Shown here piece by piece: positions 24,383 to 33,938 of a DNA stretch of 64,000 bases (its first letter is position 1; each line of letters opens with the position of its first letter). Under the pieces are notes generated by a model. That model was given only the letters and a program-made list of their open reading frames with translations, had not been told where the DNA came from and did not search any database. Both the position numbers and the translations under genes were made by a program. The stretch covers positions 62,001-126,000 of the forward strand of contig CAWHBK010000001.1 in the NCBI GenBank assembly GCA_963827605.1, read 5' to 3'. The DNA is from DSYU01 sp963827605. GTDB taxonomy: Bacteria > Chloroflexota > Anaerolineae > Anaerolineales > Anaerolineaceae.

Positions 24383-27257
24383 TTACGAGATCAAACCTAA
24401 CTGGCGGGCTTTCAAAACGGCCTGGGTGCGTTTCTTGACTTCGAGTTTTGCAAAGATGTTATAGGCATGGCGCTTGACGGTGTTGAGCGCCAGGTAGAGC
24501 TGAGCGGAAATTTCCTGGTTGGATTTTCCCTCGGCAATTAAGGCCAGCACTTCCATCTCACGCGCCGAGAGGGAGATGGGGAAGCCATCTTCCAACCTGG
24601 CGGTGGTCGGGCCTGTTTTCCGTTCGGTTGTCTGCGTACCGGGCTGCCGTCCGCTCCTCGTGCGTTGGATGTCTTCCAGCAAGCTTTCGATAAAGGCCAG
24701 GGAAGGGAGGTAGCTGCCAGACTCTTGCTGCACCGACCGGCATTGGCGCAGCAGCTCAGACAGACCGCCAGCCTTCGTCCAGGAAAAACCGCCGGTACCC
24801 TTCCGGCTCGCCCAGCGCCAGGGCGCGCAGCAAGGTCTTTGCTCGCCCGTTCATCTCCTAAAGCAAACTGCGCCATGGCCTGCAGAATCAAAATCTGAAT
24901 TTGCGAGGTCACCCGCTGATACCCGCTCCGCGGTTGGCAAAAGCGTCTCTAACAGTTCTGCAGCGCTGTTGGAGATCCGCTCTGGTTGTTGGTCGCTTGA
25001 CCCTTGACCAGCAGGAAGCGGGCCTGGGTGAGCAGTAAATATTCATAAACGTGATAGGGATAACTTCTCGAAAGCGATGGTCTCGCTCAGATCGGGGAAC
25101 CCACCCTTTTTCCACCACAGTTCTGCCGTCGCCAGGTCATCGCGCTGCAGGGCCAGCCGGACGGCGAGTGGCCGCGACGGCGGCATCATCCCATTCACCC
25201 GATTCGGCACTGAGCCGCCAGGCGCGCAGCTTCTTCAAGCGATTGCCTGCGCTCCGGAAATATCGCCCCGCGCCTGGCGCAGACGGGCCAGGGAAATCAC
25301 GCCATTCAGGCTGCCAAGATACCACATCGACTGGGTGACCTCGTAGCCACGCTCCAGGTAGTCCCCAGCTTCCTCCAGTAAGTCGTGTTCAAGCAAAATA
25401 TCACCCAGCCCAATATCCAACAATCCGGCCAAAGGCAAGGGGTTCCCATCCGGTCCCTGAACCAGATACTGCGCTCGTTGCAAGGTCTCCCAGGCTTTGC
25501 TAAGCTGGCCTATGCTGCGCTTGCATATCCGCCAGCGCGCCGGCGGATATGACCATCACCAGCGGGTTATTCGCCTGCCGGGCCATCCGCATCGTAGCGC
25601 GCAAGGAATCGATCGCTTTCTGGGTGTCGCCCGATAAGATCGCGGAAAGGCTGTCATCCAGGGCAATAAAGCTGCGTGCATATACATTCTCTTCCGGGAG
25701 AATAGCTGGCAGCCTGCTGATAGAACTCGGCGGCTTGTTCCATGTCGCCGCTCAACATCGCCAGGGCAGCATGACAGATGGCTAATCCTCCCCGAATAAA
25801 CCGCACACTGTCCTGCTCAAACCCTTCCCCCGTTCCCATCCTGGGTTGCTGTCTCCTGTTTGGTTTTCAAGCTGGTCGCCATTGACAGCCGCACATCATC
25901 CAGCCAGTAGCGGGCAAGCTGAAGCTGGCGGGCTGCAATCAGTGACCAGGCATACGCCAAGCTGAGATACGGTCGCCGGTGCAGGATCTCCTCCGGTAGT
26001 TTGCTCCATCCACTGGGTGAGCGCAGAGATTTCGCCCGTTTTCATCATCCGCTGCAGGTTGCGCTCGATCATGTCTGCCGCCCATGCCATATCCCGAGAG
26101 GCCAGCGCATGCCGGAAGGCATCGTCCAGGTTGCCGTTTTGTTCGAACCAGATCGCCGCCCGTTTGTGCAGCTCCGGGATCTCGGCCGGATTGACTTCCA
26201 TCCAGTACCTGGCGCAGAAAATCGGCAAACAGGGGGTGGTAGCGGAACCACTCGTGCTTCTCATCCAGTGCCATGATGAACAGATTGTCATGCTCCAGGC
26301 GGTTCAGCATGCTCGCCCCGTATCCCGGCTGGGCATCCGGGTTGACGACCGCCTCGCACAGCGGACCGGTGAGGGTTTCCAGAATGGAGGTTCTCAGCAG
26401 GAACTGGCGGATTTCCTCCGGCTGGCGGTCCAAGGATCTCGTCAGCCAGAAAGCCTGCCAGGTAATCCACTTCGCCGATCAGGCGCCCTTGCAGGTTGGC
26501 CAGCAAATGTCGCCGGATCTGCCTGGTTCTCCAGAGATATTGCCGCCAGTTGCAGCGCAGTGATCCAGCCACTTGTGCGTTCCTCCAGCGCCTGGATCGT
26601 CTCGGGCGAGAGCTGCAGCCCGATCGACTGCTGGAAATACTGCCCGATCTCCTCGCCGGTAAAGCGCAGATCTTCTGCGCCCAATTCGACCACCCGACCT
26701 TTCGCACGCAGCCAGGCCAGATCCAGCTCGGGCTCGCTGCGGCTGGCGATCACCAGGTGCAGATTGGTCGGCAGATATTTGAGCAGAAAGCTAACGCCCT
26801 GTAGAACCAGTGGATTTTCCAGCATCTGGAAATCATCGAGCACCAGGGCCATTTCTTTCGGTAGAGCGAATAGTTCGTTGATCAACAAGGTCAGCCCCAC
26901 TTCCAGATTGCTGTCCCCGGTGTCTTGAATAAACTCCAGGGCTTTTTCCCCCAGACCGGAGACCACCGTCTGTAAGGCGCCAATAAAATAGCAGAAGAAG
27001 CGCTGGAAGTCGTTATCTTGGGGATCGATCGTCAGCCAGGCGACCGGAAGGTCAGCTTCTTTCGTCCATTCCATCAGGAGAAAGGTTTTACCAAAACCAG
27101 CCGGCGCGGCCAGCAAGGTCAGCGGGCCCCGAACGCCATGCTTGATCCTTCCCGTGAGGCGCGGTCGATAGATAAACCTGTCTGGGATGTGGGGGACCGA
27201 GATTTTCGTGTGCAAGAGAGGTTGATCAAACATAGAGATGGTTATACTTGCGGTCAT
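24383..27257 (-). pseudogene. MalT-type LuxR regulator broken into many frames
   Basis: An ATP-dependent LuxR regulator of about 900 residues is spread over all three minus-strand phases. The N-terminal part (27257 to ~26530) is intact and has LLHTKISVPHIP, Walker A APAGFGKT, and LVLDDFQML. It then shifts near 26520 (LQGRLIGEVDYLAGFLADEI), 26430 (RQFLLRTSILETLTGPLCEAV, then FRYHPLFADFL), 26225 (PELHKRAAIWFEQNGNLDDAF) and several more times between 25900 and 24740 through TPR-like helices. The C-terminus (24383-24733) is a clear LuxR helix-turn-helix (LSAREMEVLALIAEGKSNQEIS). ATG at 27257 has AAGGAG upstream. Roughly ten indels in 2 kb suggest real decay, though sequencing errors cannot be excluded. 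Confidence 0.82.
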
Positions 27258-27441
27258 AATTCACTGCTCCTTAGTGCTTCCGGCTTTCTCTTGTCCCGTT
27301 CGTTAGGGTGTGCTATCATAAATCCAATTTACTAATGCTGAGTATAGCCAGCGCAAGCAGGAAATTCGTTGACAATACTTTACATTTGGTTTGACACAAC
27401 TTGTCACTCGAAATCCTGAGGGATCCAGGAGGCCGGTTGCT

Positions 27442-29541
27442 ATGCGCCACGCAAGCTATCCCGAGCGCGATTATCGTTTCGGTCTGTCCATCCTCGCCCT
27501 CCGCACCGCAAGCAATCTGACCCAATCCGGGCTGGCCAAGCGACTGGGGGTATCCCGCCAGGCCGTCGTCGGTTGGGAATCTGGCACGAATTATCCCTCG
27601 CCCAAGCATCTCTTACATTTGATTGAGCTGTGTTTGCAGTACAAGGTGTTCTCCGGCGGACAGGCGGCCGAAGAAATCCGCGCATTGTGGGAAAGCGCCC
27701 ACCCGTCCGTACCGCTGGATGAAACCTGGCTCGTCCACCTGCTAGATCAGCCGTCAGAAGCACCGGTTCCTGGCAGCGCGCCAGCCCCCCAATCTGGCCC
27801 GCTGGTGGATTGGGGTGATACACCCGATGTTGCCGGCTTTTGCGGGCGCGAAATGGAACTTAAGCTCTTGGCCGATTGGCTGCTGGAAGAGCGCTGCCGG
27901 GTGGTGAGCATACTGGGCATGGGCGGCATCGGCAAAACCAGCCTGGCCGCCCGGCTGGTTCACATGATATTGTCGCGCTTCGAACACGCTCGCTTCGAGC
28001 ACGCTCGCTTCGAGGACGCTCGCTTCGAGCGCGTCTACTGGCGCAGCCTGCGCGATGCCCCGACCCCCAGCGACTGGCTCTCCGGCGCCATTGGCTTCCT
28101 TTCGGATCAACAGGTTATCCCCCCAGCGACCGACTCGCAGCGGCTTACCGCCCTGCTCCAGCTCCTACGCGCCCGGCGCTGCCTGCTGGTGTTGGACAAT
28201 TTTGAAACATTGTTCGAGCCCAGCCAAACGGAAGGGCGCTATCGGACGGGCATGGCAGGCTACGGACGCCTGCTGCGGGCGCTGGGCGAATCCAGCCACC
28301 AGAGCTGCCTGGTGGTGACCAGCCGGGAAACCCTACCCGAGCTGGCCATCCTGGGCGGCGCGGCGGTTCGCGCCTTGCCCCTTGGCGGCCTGGGGATGGA
28401 CGAAGCGCAGTTGATGCTGGTTCCCAAGCTGCTTACGGGCAGCCCACAGCAGTGGGCCGAGCTGACCAGCCGTTTCGGGGGTAATGGCCTGGCGCTGAAA
28501 CTGGTCGGTGAGCGCATTCACGAGCTGTTTGGGGGTGAGATCGGGCTCTATCTGGAGCAGGCGGGGGCCAGCAGCCTCTTTGGCGGTATCCGTCAGCTCC
28601 TGGCCGAGCAGGTCGAGCGCAGCGCAGCCACCGAGCAGCAGGTGCTGCGGGCGCTGGCGGTCGCGCGCGAGCCGGTACATCTGACTGGCCTACTGGACAC
28701 CCTCGGTCCGCTCCTCGGTCGTGAGGCGGTGTTGGAAGCGGTAGAAGCACTGCGGCGGCGCTCGCTGGTCGAGCGCACTGAAGCGGGAGGTGCAGCCGCT
28801 TTCACCCTGCAATCGGTGGTGCTGGAGTACGTGACCGACCACCTGGTGGAGGCAGTGACCGAGGAGATTGCCGCGGGCCAGCCAGCGCTGCTGGTCGAAC
28901 AGGCGTTGATCCAGGCGCTGGCCAGAGATTACCGGCGCCAGAGCCAGGAGCGGCTAATCGGCGCGCCCGTTCTTACGCGGCTGAAGGCGCACTGGGGACA
29001 GGAAGGAGCCGGGCAGCGGCTCCTGGCGCTGCTGGAAGGCTGGCGCGGGCGGCCGGCGGAGCAGCAGGGTTGTGGGCCGGGGAACGTTGTCAACCTGCTG
29101 CGGCTGCTGCGAGGTGACCTGCGCGGGTTGGACCTTTCGCGCCTTACGCTCCGCCAGGCCTACCTGGCGCAGGTGGATGCCCAGGATGCCAGCCTTTCCA
29201 GCGCTCACCTGGCAGAGAGCGTGCTGGCCGAGGCATTTGGTTTGCCCGGCGCGGTGGCGCTCAGCCGTGACTGCGCCCTGCTGGCAGCGGGGACGGCCAC
29301 CGGGCAGGTCTGGCTGTGGCGGGTGGCGGACCGAACCCTACTGGCGGCGCTAGCAGGCCACACTGGCCAAGTCTTTGCCGTGGCACTGTCCGCGGATGGC
29401 GCGCGACAGGAGTCGCGTCGTCTGCTGGCCAGCGGCGGTGCGGATGGTCTGGTGCGGCTGTGGGACGTAAACGACCAGGCGGCTGCTGGCCACGCTCGAG
29501 GGCCACACCGCCGCCGTCTCAGGGATAACATTCTCACATGA
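27442..29541 (+). CDS. HTH – NB-ARC – WD40 STAND protein, N-terminal part
   Basis: First frame of a giant regulator. From ATG 27442 (AGGAGG nine bases upstream; TTG at 27391 is an alternative) the protein has an XRE helix-turn-helix (LTQSGLAKRLGVSRQAVVGWESG, residues ~25-50), an NB-ARC ATPase with Walker A GMGGIGKT at ~159-166 and Walker B CLLVLDNFE, a winged-helix/helical region, and a first WD40 blade. An expanded FEHAR-type repeat (15-bp units, 27980-28030) follows the Walker A helix. After DVN the frame is lost; removing G29473 gives DVNTRRLLATLEGH-like sequence and joins the WD40 frame. The whole protein would be about 1,260 residues. Confidence 0.88.
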   Translation: MRHASYPERDYRFGLSILALRTASNLTQSGLAKRLGVSRQAVVGWESGTNYPSPKHLLHLIELCLQYKVFSGGQAAEEIRALWESAHPSVPLDETWLVHLLDQPSEAPVPGSAPAPQSGPLVDWGDTPDVAGFCGREMELKLLADWLLEERCRVVSILGMGGIGKTSLAARLVHMILSRFEHARFEHARFEDARFERVYWRSLRDAPTPSDWLSGAIGFLSDQQVIPPATDSQRLTALLQLLRARRCLLVLDNFETLFEPSQTEGRYRTGMAGYGRLLRALGESSHQSCLVVTSRETLPELAILGGAAVRALPLGGLGMDEAQLMLVPKLLTGSPQQWAELTSRFGGNGLALKLVGERIHELFGGEIGLYLEQAGASSLFGGIRQLLAEQVERSAATEQQVLRALAVAREPVHLTGLLDTLGPLLGREAVLEAVEALRRRSLVERTEAGGAAAFTLQSVVLEYVTDHLVEAVTEEIAAGQPALLVEQALIQALARDYRRQSQERLIGAPVLTRLKAHWGQEGAGQRLLALLEGWRGRPAEQQGCGPGNVVNLLRLLRGDLRGLDLSRLTLRQAYLAQVDAQDASLSSAHLAESVLAEAFGLPGAVALSRDCALLAAGTATGQVWLWRVADRTLLAALAGHTGQVFAVALSADGARQESRRLLASGGADGLVRLWDVNDQAAAGHARGPHRRRLRDNILT
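27977..28036 (+). repeat. In-frame 15-bp tandem repeat in the HTH–NB-ARC–WD40 gene
   Basis: Four 15-base units (core CGCTTCGA) encode RFEHA, RFEHA, RFEDA, RFERV just after the P-loop helix. All copies keep the frame. The third comparable case in the window is near 17265. Confidence 0.85.
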
Positions 29542-31219
29542 CGGTCACCTGGTGGCCAGCAGCGGCTACGATGGGACGGTTCGCCTGTGGGAGTCGCCCA
29601 GCGGGCGGCCGCTGGCAACCCTACAGGGCCACACCGGCGGGGTTTGGGGCGTGGCGCTTTCCACTGACGGGCACCTGGTTACTAGCGGCGGTGGAGATGG
29701 AACCGTGCGCCTATGGGAGTCGCCCAGTGGACGACCACTGATGACTCTAGAGGGCCATACCAGCGCAGTCTGGGGCGTGGCATTATCCGCCGATGGACGC
29801 CTGGTTGCCAGCGGCAGCCTGGACGGGACCATGCGACTATGGGAGACTGAAAGCGGGCAGCTGGTGACAACCATCCAGGGCCACACAAGCGGGGTTTGGA
29901 ACCTGGCGCTTTCTGATGAAGGCGAGCTGCTGGCCAGCAGCGGTGCGGATGGGATGGTACGGTTGTGGGAGTCGCCCAGCGGGCGGCCGCTGGCCGCTCT
30001 GCAGGGCCACTCCGGCGGGGTCAGGGGCCTGGCGCTCTCCAAGGAAATCGCACTCCGTCCGGAACATCCTGTTGCGCCTCGACTCCGTGCGCAACTTCCT
30101 GTGAGCGAGCTTCACATGGAGAAGCTGAAGTCGCGTTGGCTGGTGGCCAGCGCTGGCATGGATGGAACGGTGCGATTATGGAAAGCGCCCGGAGGACAGC
30201 CGCTGGTGACCCTGCAGGGCCAGACAGGCGGGGTTTGGAAAGTGGCGCTCTCCGCTGACGGCGATCTGCTGGCCAGCAGCGGTGGGGATGGAATCGTACG
30301 GCTGTGGGAGTTGTCCAGTGGACGACTACTGGCCGCCATCCAGAGCCACACTGCTGAAGTTCGAGTCGTGACGCTCTCTACCGACGGACGCCTGCTGGTC
30401 AGCGGCGGCCTGGATGGAACCGTGCGCCTATGGGAAACGCCCAGCGGGCGGCCACTGGCGACACTGGAAGGCCACACCAACCATGTCTGGGGGGTAGCGC
30501 TCTCCGCCGATGGCCGCCTGCTGGCCAGCGGCAGCCTGGATGGAACCGTGCGGCTGTGGGAGACATCCAACGGGCGGCCGCTGGCTACGCTGGAAGGCCA
30601 CTCCGCCGCAGTCCGAAGTGTGGCGCTCTCTGCTGACGGGCGCCTGCTGGCGAGCGGCAGCGCGGATGGAACCGCGCGACTGTGGGATGTAAACACCAGG
30701 CGGCTGCTGGCGACTTTGGAAGGCCACACCAGCGCAGTTTGGGGCGTGGCCCTTTCTGCCGACGGCCGCCTGCTGGCAAGCGGCGGTTTGGATGCAACTT
30801 TGCGGTTTTGGGAGTCGCCAGGAGGGCGGCCACTGGCAGTCATACAAGCTCACACCAGCCCTATCTGGGGGATAGCGATCTCCGCCGATGGCAGCCTGGT
30901 GGCCAGCAGCAGCCTGGATGGAACCGTGCGGCTGTGGGAGGCGCCCGGTGGGAGGCCGCTGGCGACCCTGCGAGGGCATACCGGACCAACCCCCGCGGTG
31001 GCGATCTCCACCGATGGGCGCCTGGTGGCCAGCGGCGGCTGGGATGGGACGGTGCAGCTTTGGGAATCGCCCAGCGGGGCTCATATCCGCACGCTGCGGG
31101 CCGAGCGCCGCTACGAGCGCCTGGACATCACCGGCCTGACGGGTATCACCGAAGCACAGCGGGAGGCGCTCCTGGCACTGGGAGCCGTCGAGGATGAAAT
31201 GAACGCCAGCCCCAAATAA
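29474..31219 (+). CDS. HTH – NB-ARC – WD40 STAND protein, C-terminal WD40 propeller part (shifted frame)
   Basis: Continuation of the 27442 gene after a one-base insertion at 29473. It consists of about thirteen tandem WD40 units of roughly 42 residues, each ending in a form of DGTVRLWE followed by SPSGRPLATLEGHTS. That is enough for two seven-bladed propellers with the blade before the shift. The units are unusually alike at DNA level (repeated GGATGGAACCGTGCG). One blade near 30050-30110 carries an insertion (residues after SGGVRGLALSKE) that does not fit the repeat. The propeller is the likely ligand sensor. A tail with ITGITEAQREALLALGA closes the protein, and a strong terminator follows. 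Confidence 0.88.
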   Translation, partial: TRRLLATLEGHTAAVSGITFSHDGHLVASSGYDGTVRLWESPSGRPLATLQGHTGGVWGVALSTDGHLVTSGGGDGTVRLWESPSGRPLMTLEGHTSAVWGVALSADGRLVASGSLDGTMRLWETESGQLVTTIQGHTSGVWNLALSDEGELLASSGADGMVRLWESPSGRPLAALQGHSGGVRGLALSKEIALRPEHPVAPRLRAQLPVSELHMEKLKSRWLVASAGMDGTVRLWKAPGGQPLVTLQGQTGGVWKVALSADGDLLASSGGDGIVRLWELSSGRLLAAIQSHTAEVRVVTLSTDGRLLVSGGLDGTVRLWETPSGRPLATLEGHTNHVWGVALSADGRLLASGSLDGTVRLWETSNGRPLATLEGHSAAVRSVALSADGRLLASGSADGTARLWDVNTRRLLATLEGHTSAVWGVALSADGRLLASGGLDATLRFWESPGGRPLAVIQAHTSPIWGIAISADGSLVASSSLDGTVRLWEAPGGRPLATLRGHTGPTPAVAISTDGRLVASGGWDGTVQLWESPSGAHIRTLRAERRYERLDITGLTGITEAQREALLALGAVEDEMNASPK

Positions 31220-31279
31220 ATGGCCCAGTGAAAACATCCTAGCCGGGCTTTCTCCACTGCCATAACCGGATACAGACCG

Positions 31280-31317
31280 CGGTCGATCTTCTGAAAGTAG
31301 AAGATCGACCGTTTTTT
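31280..31317 (+). terminator. Rho-independent terminator after the WD40 gene
   Basis: A perfect 13-bp stem (31280-31292 with 31299-31311) with a six-base loop is followed by TTTTTT, 60 bases after the WD40 stop codon. Confidence 0.88.
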
Positions 31318-31440
31318 ATTTGTCATCCGTGCCCCACCCATTGCTCTGGAATGTGCACCTGGATTTGCTGCTGCTTGTTTTGGTTTAGCGCCAGGATATA
31401 AAACTGCCGGTCGCCATTGAACAGCGGCATCAAGAACTTG

Positions 31441-31520
31441 ATTATGAAAGTGCGTGGCAATGTATAGCACTTTTATAACACTTTAGATTCATGAAGGGAC
31501 GGTGGCATAAAGCGTATGCT
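31441..31520 (+). promoter_or_regulatory. Palindromic promoter-like element, copy 3
   Basis: CACTTT at 31468 and 31479 (11-bp period), then AGATTCATG ending at 31493, 21 bases, then TATGCT (31515-31520) in GCGTATGCT. The HdeD start is 49 bases downstream. The left arm is degenerate (only one AAAGTG near 31448), and there is no minus-strand gene for it to serve. The rest of the 350-base gap holds the terminator only. Confidence 0.65.
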
Positions 31521-31568
31521 TGGTTCAAATTAACTAATTGGTTCAACTCAATCGTATGGAGGTACGAA

Positions 31569-32135
31569 ATGCTTGTTGAAATGTCTCAAAAATGGTGGTT
31601 ATTTTTAGTACGTGGCCTGGTCGCCATCCTTTGTGGCGCCCTGGCGGTCATCTGGCCCGGACAGGCCTGGCTTGCACTGGTGACAGTGTTTGGCGTCTTC
31701 ATGCTGCTGGACGGCATCTTTACCTTGTTCGCGGGCATCGATTTCCTTCGGTTTTTCGACCGCGGGTGGGCAATGGTGCTGGAAGGCGTGGTGGGGATCG
31801 TAATCGGGGCAGCGTCCCTCATTTGGCCCGGACATGCATCGCAAGTTTTGCTGTACGCGATTGCCATCTGGGCTGTCGTAACGGGGATTTTTGAAATCGT
31901 GGCTGCGGCCCGGATAAGATTCTTCATCCCGGGCGAATGGTCCATGATCCTCGCCGGTATCCTCTCCATTGTCTTTGGTGTACTGCTGTACGTTTTTCCC
32001 AGCGCCGGTCAGGCTGGCCTGGTATGGGCAATTAGCTTCTATACCATCCTCTTCGGCATCACACAGATTTTCTTCTCTTCCAGTTTGCATGGCCTGAAGA
32101 AATTGTCCAAACTTGTTGATGCGACTGCAGCCTGA
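31569..32135 (+). CDS. HdeD/DUF308 family membrane protein
   Basis: A 188-residue protein with six hydrophobic helices in three repeated pairs, as in HdeD acid-resistance membrane proteins: LFLVRGLVAILCGALAVIWPGQ, the repeated VVGIVIGAASLIWPGHA and ILSIVFGVLLYVFPSAGQ. The recurring G-x-x-WPG signature is clear. ATG at 31569 is preceded by GGAGGTACGAA; 26 upstream codons are open but lie in the promoter region. It opens the stress island and is followed by PRC-barrel and DUF1269 genes. HdeD proteins are linked to acid stress in enterobacteria; the role here is inferred. Confidence 0.9.
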   Translation: MLVEMSQKWWLFLVRGLVAILCGALAVIWPGQAWLALVTVFGVFMLLDGIFTLFAGIDFLRFFDRGWAMVLEGVVGIVIGAASLIWPGHASQVLLYAIAIWAVVTGIFEIVAAARIRFFIPGEWSMILAGILSIVFGVLLYVFPSAGQAGLVWAISFYTILFGITQIFFSSSLHGLKKLSKLVDATAA

Positions 32136-32153
32136 CGCTGGCCCTTTTGAAAC

Positions 32154-32188
32154 TGCCGTGGTTGGCGGCTCCCCTGCCAACCACGGCA
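32154..32188 (+). promoter_or_regulatory. Intercistronic hairpin between hdeD-like and PRC-barrel genes
   Basis: A perfect 13-bp stem (32154-32166 with 32176-32188) with a nine-base loop lies between the two genes. No T run follows, so it is more likely a message-stability or attenuation structure than a full terminator. Confidence 0.55.
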
Positions 32189-32225
32189 ATACCCAAGAGC
32201 CCTGAGATTAAAAGGAAGAACTGAA

Positions 32226-32900
32226 ATGATTGATCTACCGACGAAAGCAGAAGTGTATTGTTCAGATGGCATAGCTGGACTCTCAACGTATGTCATCGGA
32301 GACCCGATTAATCACCAGGTGACCCATCTGGTGGTAAAAAGCCTCAAGCCCCACTCTCGTGAATATCTCGTACCGTTTGATGCGGTGGAAGACACAATGC
32401 CCCAGCTGATCAAGCTGAAATGCACCCGGGACGAGATGGAAAAAATGGACCCGTTTGTGGAGGAGGAATATCTCCGTACCAACATTCCTTCTTATCTGAC
32501 CTGGCCCAATATCGTTCCTGATTCATACCTTTACACAGCTAATAAGGATGAGGTGCCTGTCTACGTGAACGTAAAGCACCAGAATGTTCCGATGGGAGAA
32601 ATCGCCGTGTGGCGCGGGGCAAAGGTAGAAGCAACCGACGGTTACGTTGGACAGATCGACGAGCTGTTAATTGACGCAAAGAATATGCAGGTCACCCATC
32701 TGGTACTGAGTGAGAGACACATATTCGAGCAGAGGGAAATTACTATCCCTGTCTCGCAGATTGAACGCGTTTATCAGGAAACGATTTACCTCAAGTTGGA
32801 CCGGAAGAGCATCGAAGCGCTGCCAACAACCGGCAAACAAAGCGGGCAGCAAGATGAACACGAGAAAGGGCACCTTGAAACAGGCGCTATGTCCCTTTGA
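32226..32900 (+). CDS. PRC-barrel domain protein
   Basis: A 224-residue protein with two PRC-barrel-like domains: MIDLPTKAEVYCSDGIAGLSTYVI with VTHLVVKS, and GAKVEATDGYVGQIDELLIDAKNMQVTHLVLSE. The linker between them is acidic. PRC barrels mediate protein-protein or RNA contacts, and photosynthetic reaction-centre H and RimM use this fold. It is strongly similar to the protein at 35357-35968, so the pair is a local duplication. GGAAGAACTGAA precedes the ATG. It lies 51 bases before the DUF1269 gene; both probably belong to the HdeD transcription unit. Confidence 0.85.
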   Translation: MIDLPTKAEVYCSDGIAGLSTYVIGDPINHQVTHLVVKSLKPHSREYLVPFDAVEDTMPQLIKLKCTRDEMEKMDPFVEEEYLRTNIPSYLTWPNIVPDSYLYTANKDEVPVYVNVKHQNVPMGEIAVWRGAKVEATDGYVGQIDELLIDAKNMQVTHLVLSERHIFEQREITIPVSQIERVYQETIYLKLDRKSIEALPTTGKQSGQQDEHEKGHLETGAMSL

Positions 32901-32951
32901 GGCGAACCTCAATGGGTTATGAAACAGATTTCCATATAGATAAGGAGAAAA

Positions 32952-33755
32952 ATGATGAACAAGATGATTGTGGTTGTATTCGATAGTGAGGACAAGGCAT
33001 ATGAAGGCGTAAAGGGCCTCCAGGAGATGCAGTATGAAGGTAGCATTAGCCTGTACGCAAAGGCTGTGATCGCCAGAGACGCCAGCGGAACGCTGGAAGA
33101 GAAGCAGCAGGGCGATATGGGCCCGGTTGGGACGGAGGTCGGCATGCTCACTGGGAGCCTGATCGGCCTGATCGGTGGGCCGCTGGGGTTTGCCCTCGGC
33201 GCGAGCGCCGGTGCGGTGGGTGGCATGTTCTACGACCTGTCGCACCTCGGGGTCGACGAGGATTTCCTCTACGAGATCGAAAAATCCTTGCAGCCGGGGA
33301 AGGCAGCCGTCGTAGCCGAAATTGAGGAGGAATGGACGGTGCCGCTCGATACGCGCATGGAAGCCCTGGGTGGTGTCGTCTTGCGCCGCACGCGTAAAGA
33401 GGTTATGGACGATCAGGTCAAGCAGGAAACTGCGGCGCTCAATGCCGACCTGGCCGAGCTGGAGGCCGAATATCACCAGGCAACTGGGGAGGCTAAGGCG
33501 AAACTCCAGAAGAAGGTTGACGCGGCCAGGGACAAGCTGCAAGCGTCACAGGACAATATCCAGGCAGGGATCGAGGCGAGCCAGCTAGAGACGGAAGCAA
33601 AAATCAAGTTCCTGCAGGAGCAGGCAGCCCAGGGAATCGGCGAGCAGAAGGCCAAGCGCGAGGCGCGTATCGCCGAGATGCAGGCTGCTCAGAAGCGGCG
33701 CAGCGATCTGCTGAAGCAAGCCTGGGAACTCACGAAGGACGCCCTGTCCAAATGA
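32952..33755 (+). CDS. DUF1269 family protein with C-terminal coiled coil
   Basis: A 267-residue protein. The first ~150 residues match DUF1269 (VVVFDSEDKAYEGVKGLQEM, a glycine-rich hydrophobic hairpin TGSLIGLIGGPLGFALGASAGAVGGM, and EEWTVPLDTRMEALGG). The rest is a long charged coiled coil of Ala/Glu/Lys heptads. The hydrophobic hairpin may contact the membrane. A paralogue lies at 39341-40135. An AAGGAG site precedes ATG 32952. Function is unknown; these genes often accompany stress and membrane proteins. Confidence 0.87.
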   Translation: MMNKMIVVVFDSEDKAYEGVKGLQEMQYEGSISLYAKAVIARDASGTLEEKQQGDMGPVGTEVGMLTGSLIGLIGGPLGFALGASAGAVGGMFYDLSHLGVDEDFLYEIEKSLQPGKAAVVAEIEEEWTVPLDTRMEALGGVVLRRTRKEVMDDQVKQETAALNADLAELEAEYHQATGEAKAKLQKKVDAARDKLQASQDNIQAGIEASQLETEAKIKFLQEQAAQGIGEQKAKREARIAEMQAAQKRRSDLLKQAWELTKDALSK

Positions 33756-33831
33756 CCGATGAACATGCAGGTCAACCAGCTTGTCCTGCATGAGAGACAC
33801 ATATAAACGCCGTTTGCAAAACGCGTTTGCA

Positions 33832-33884
33832 GCAGAAGAGAGCCAGATCGCTATCACAGGTAGCTTCTGGCTCTCTTTCTGTAA
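33832..33884 (+). terminator. Terminator after the DUF1269 gene
   Basis: AGAGAGCCAGA (from 33837) pairs with TCTGGCTCTCT (to 33878) around a loop of about 20 bases, followed by TTCTGTAAAAAAG. The stem is good; the T run is short. Confidence 0.6.
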
Positions 33885-33938
33885 AAAAGGTTATTAAGTT
33901 GCAGCATCATAAGAAGGATTTTCAGCATGGAAAATAAA

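Noticed and set aside
29552..31100. Regular near-identical repeats that could suggest a CRISPR or satellite array
   Set aside because: The ~126-bp period translates cleanly into WD40 blades, with no short direct repeat/spacer structure.
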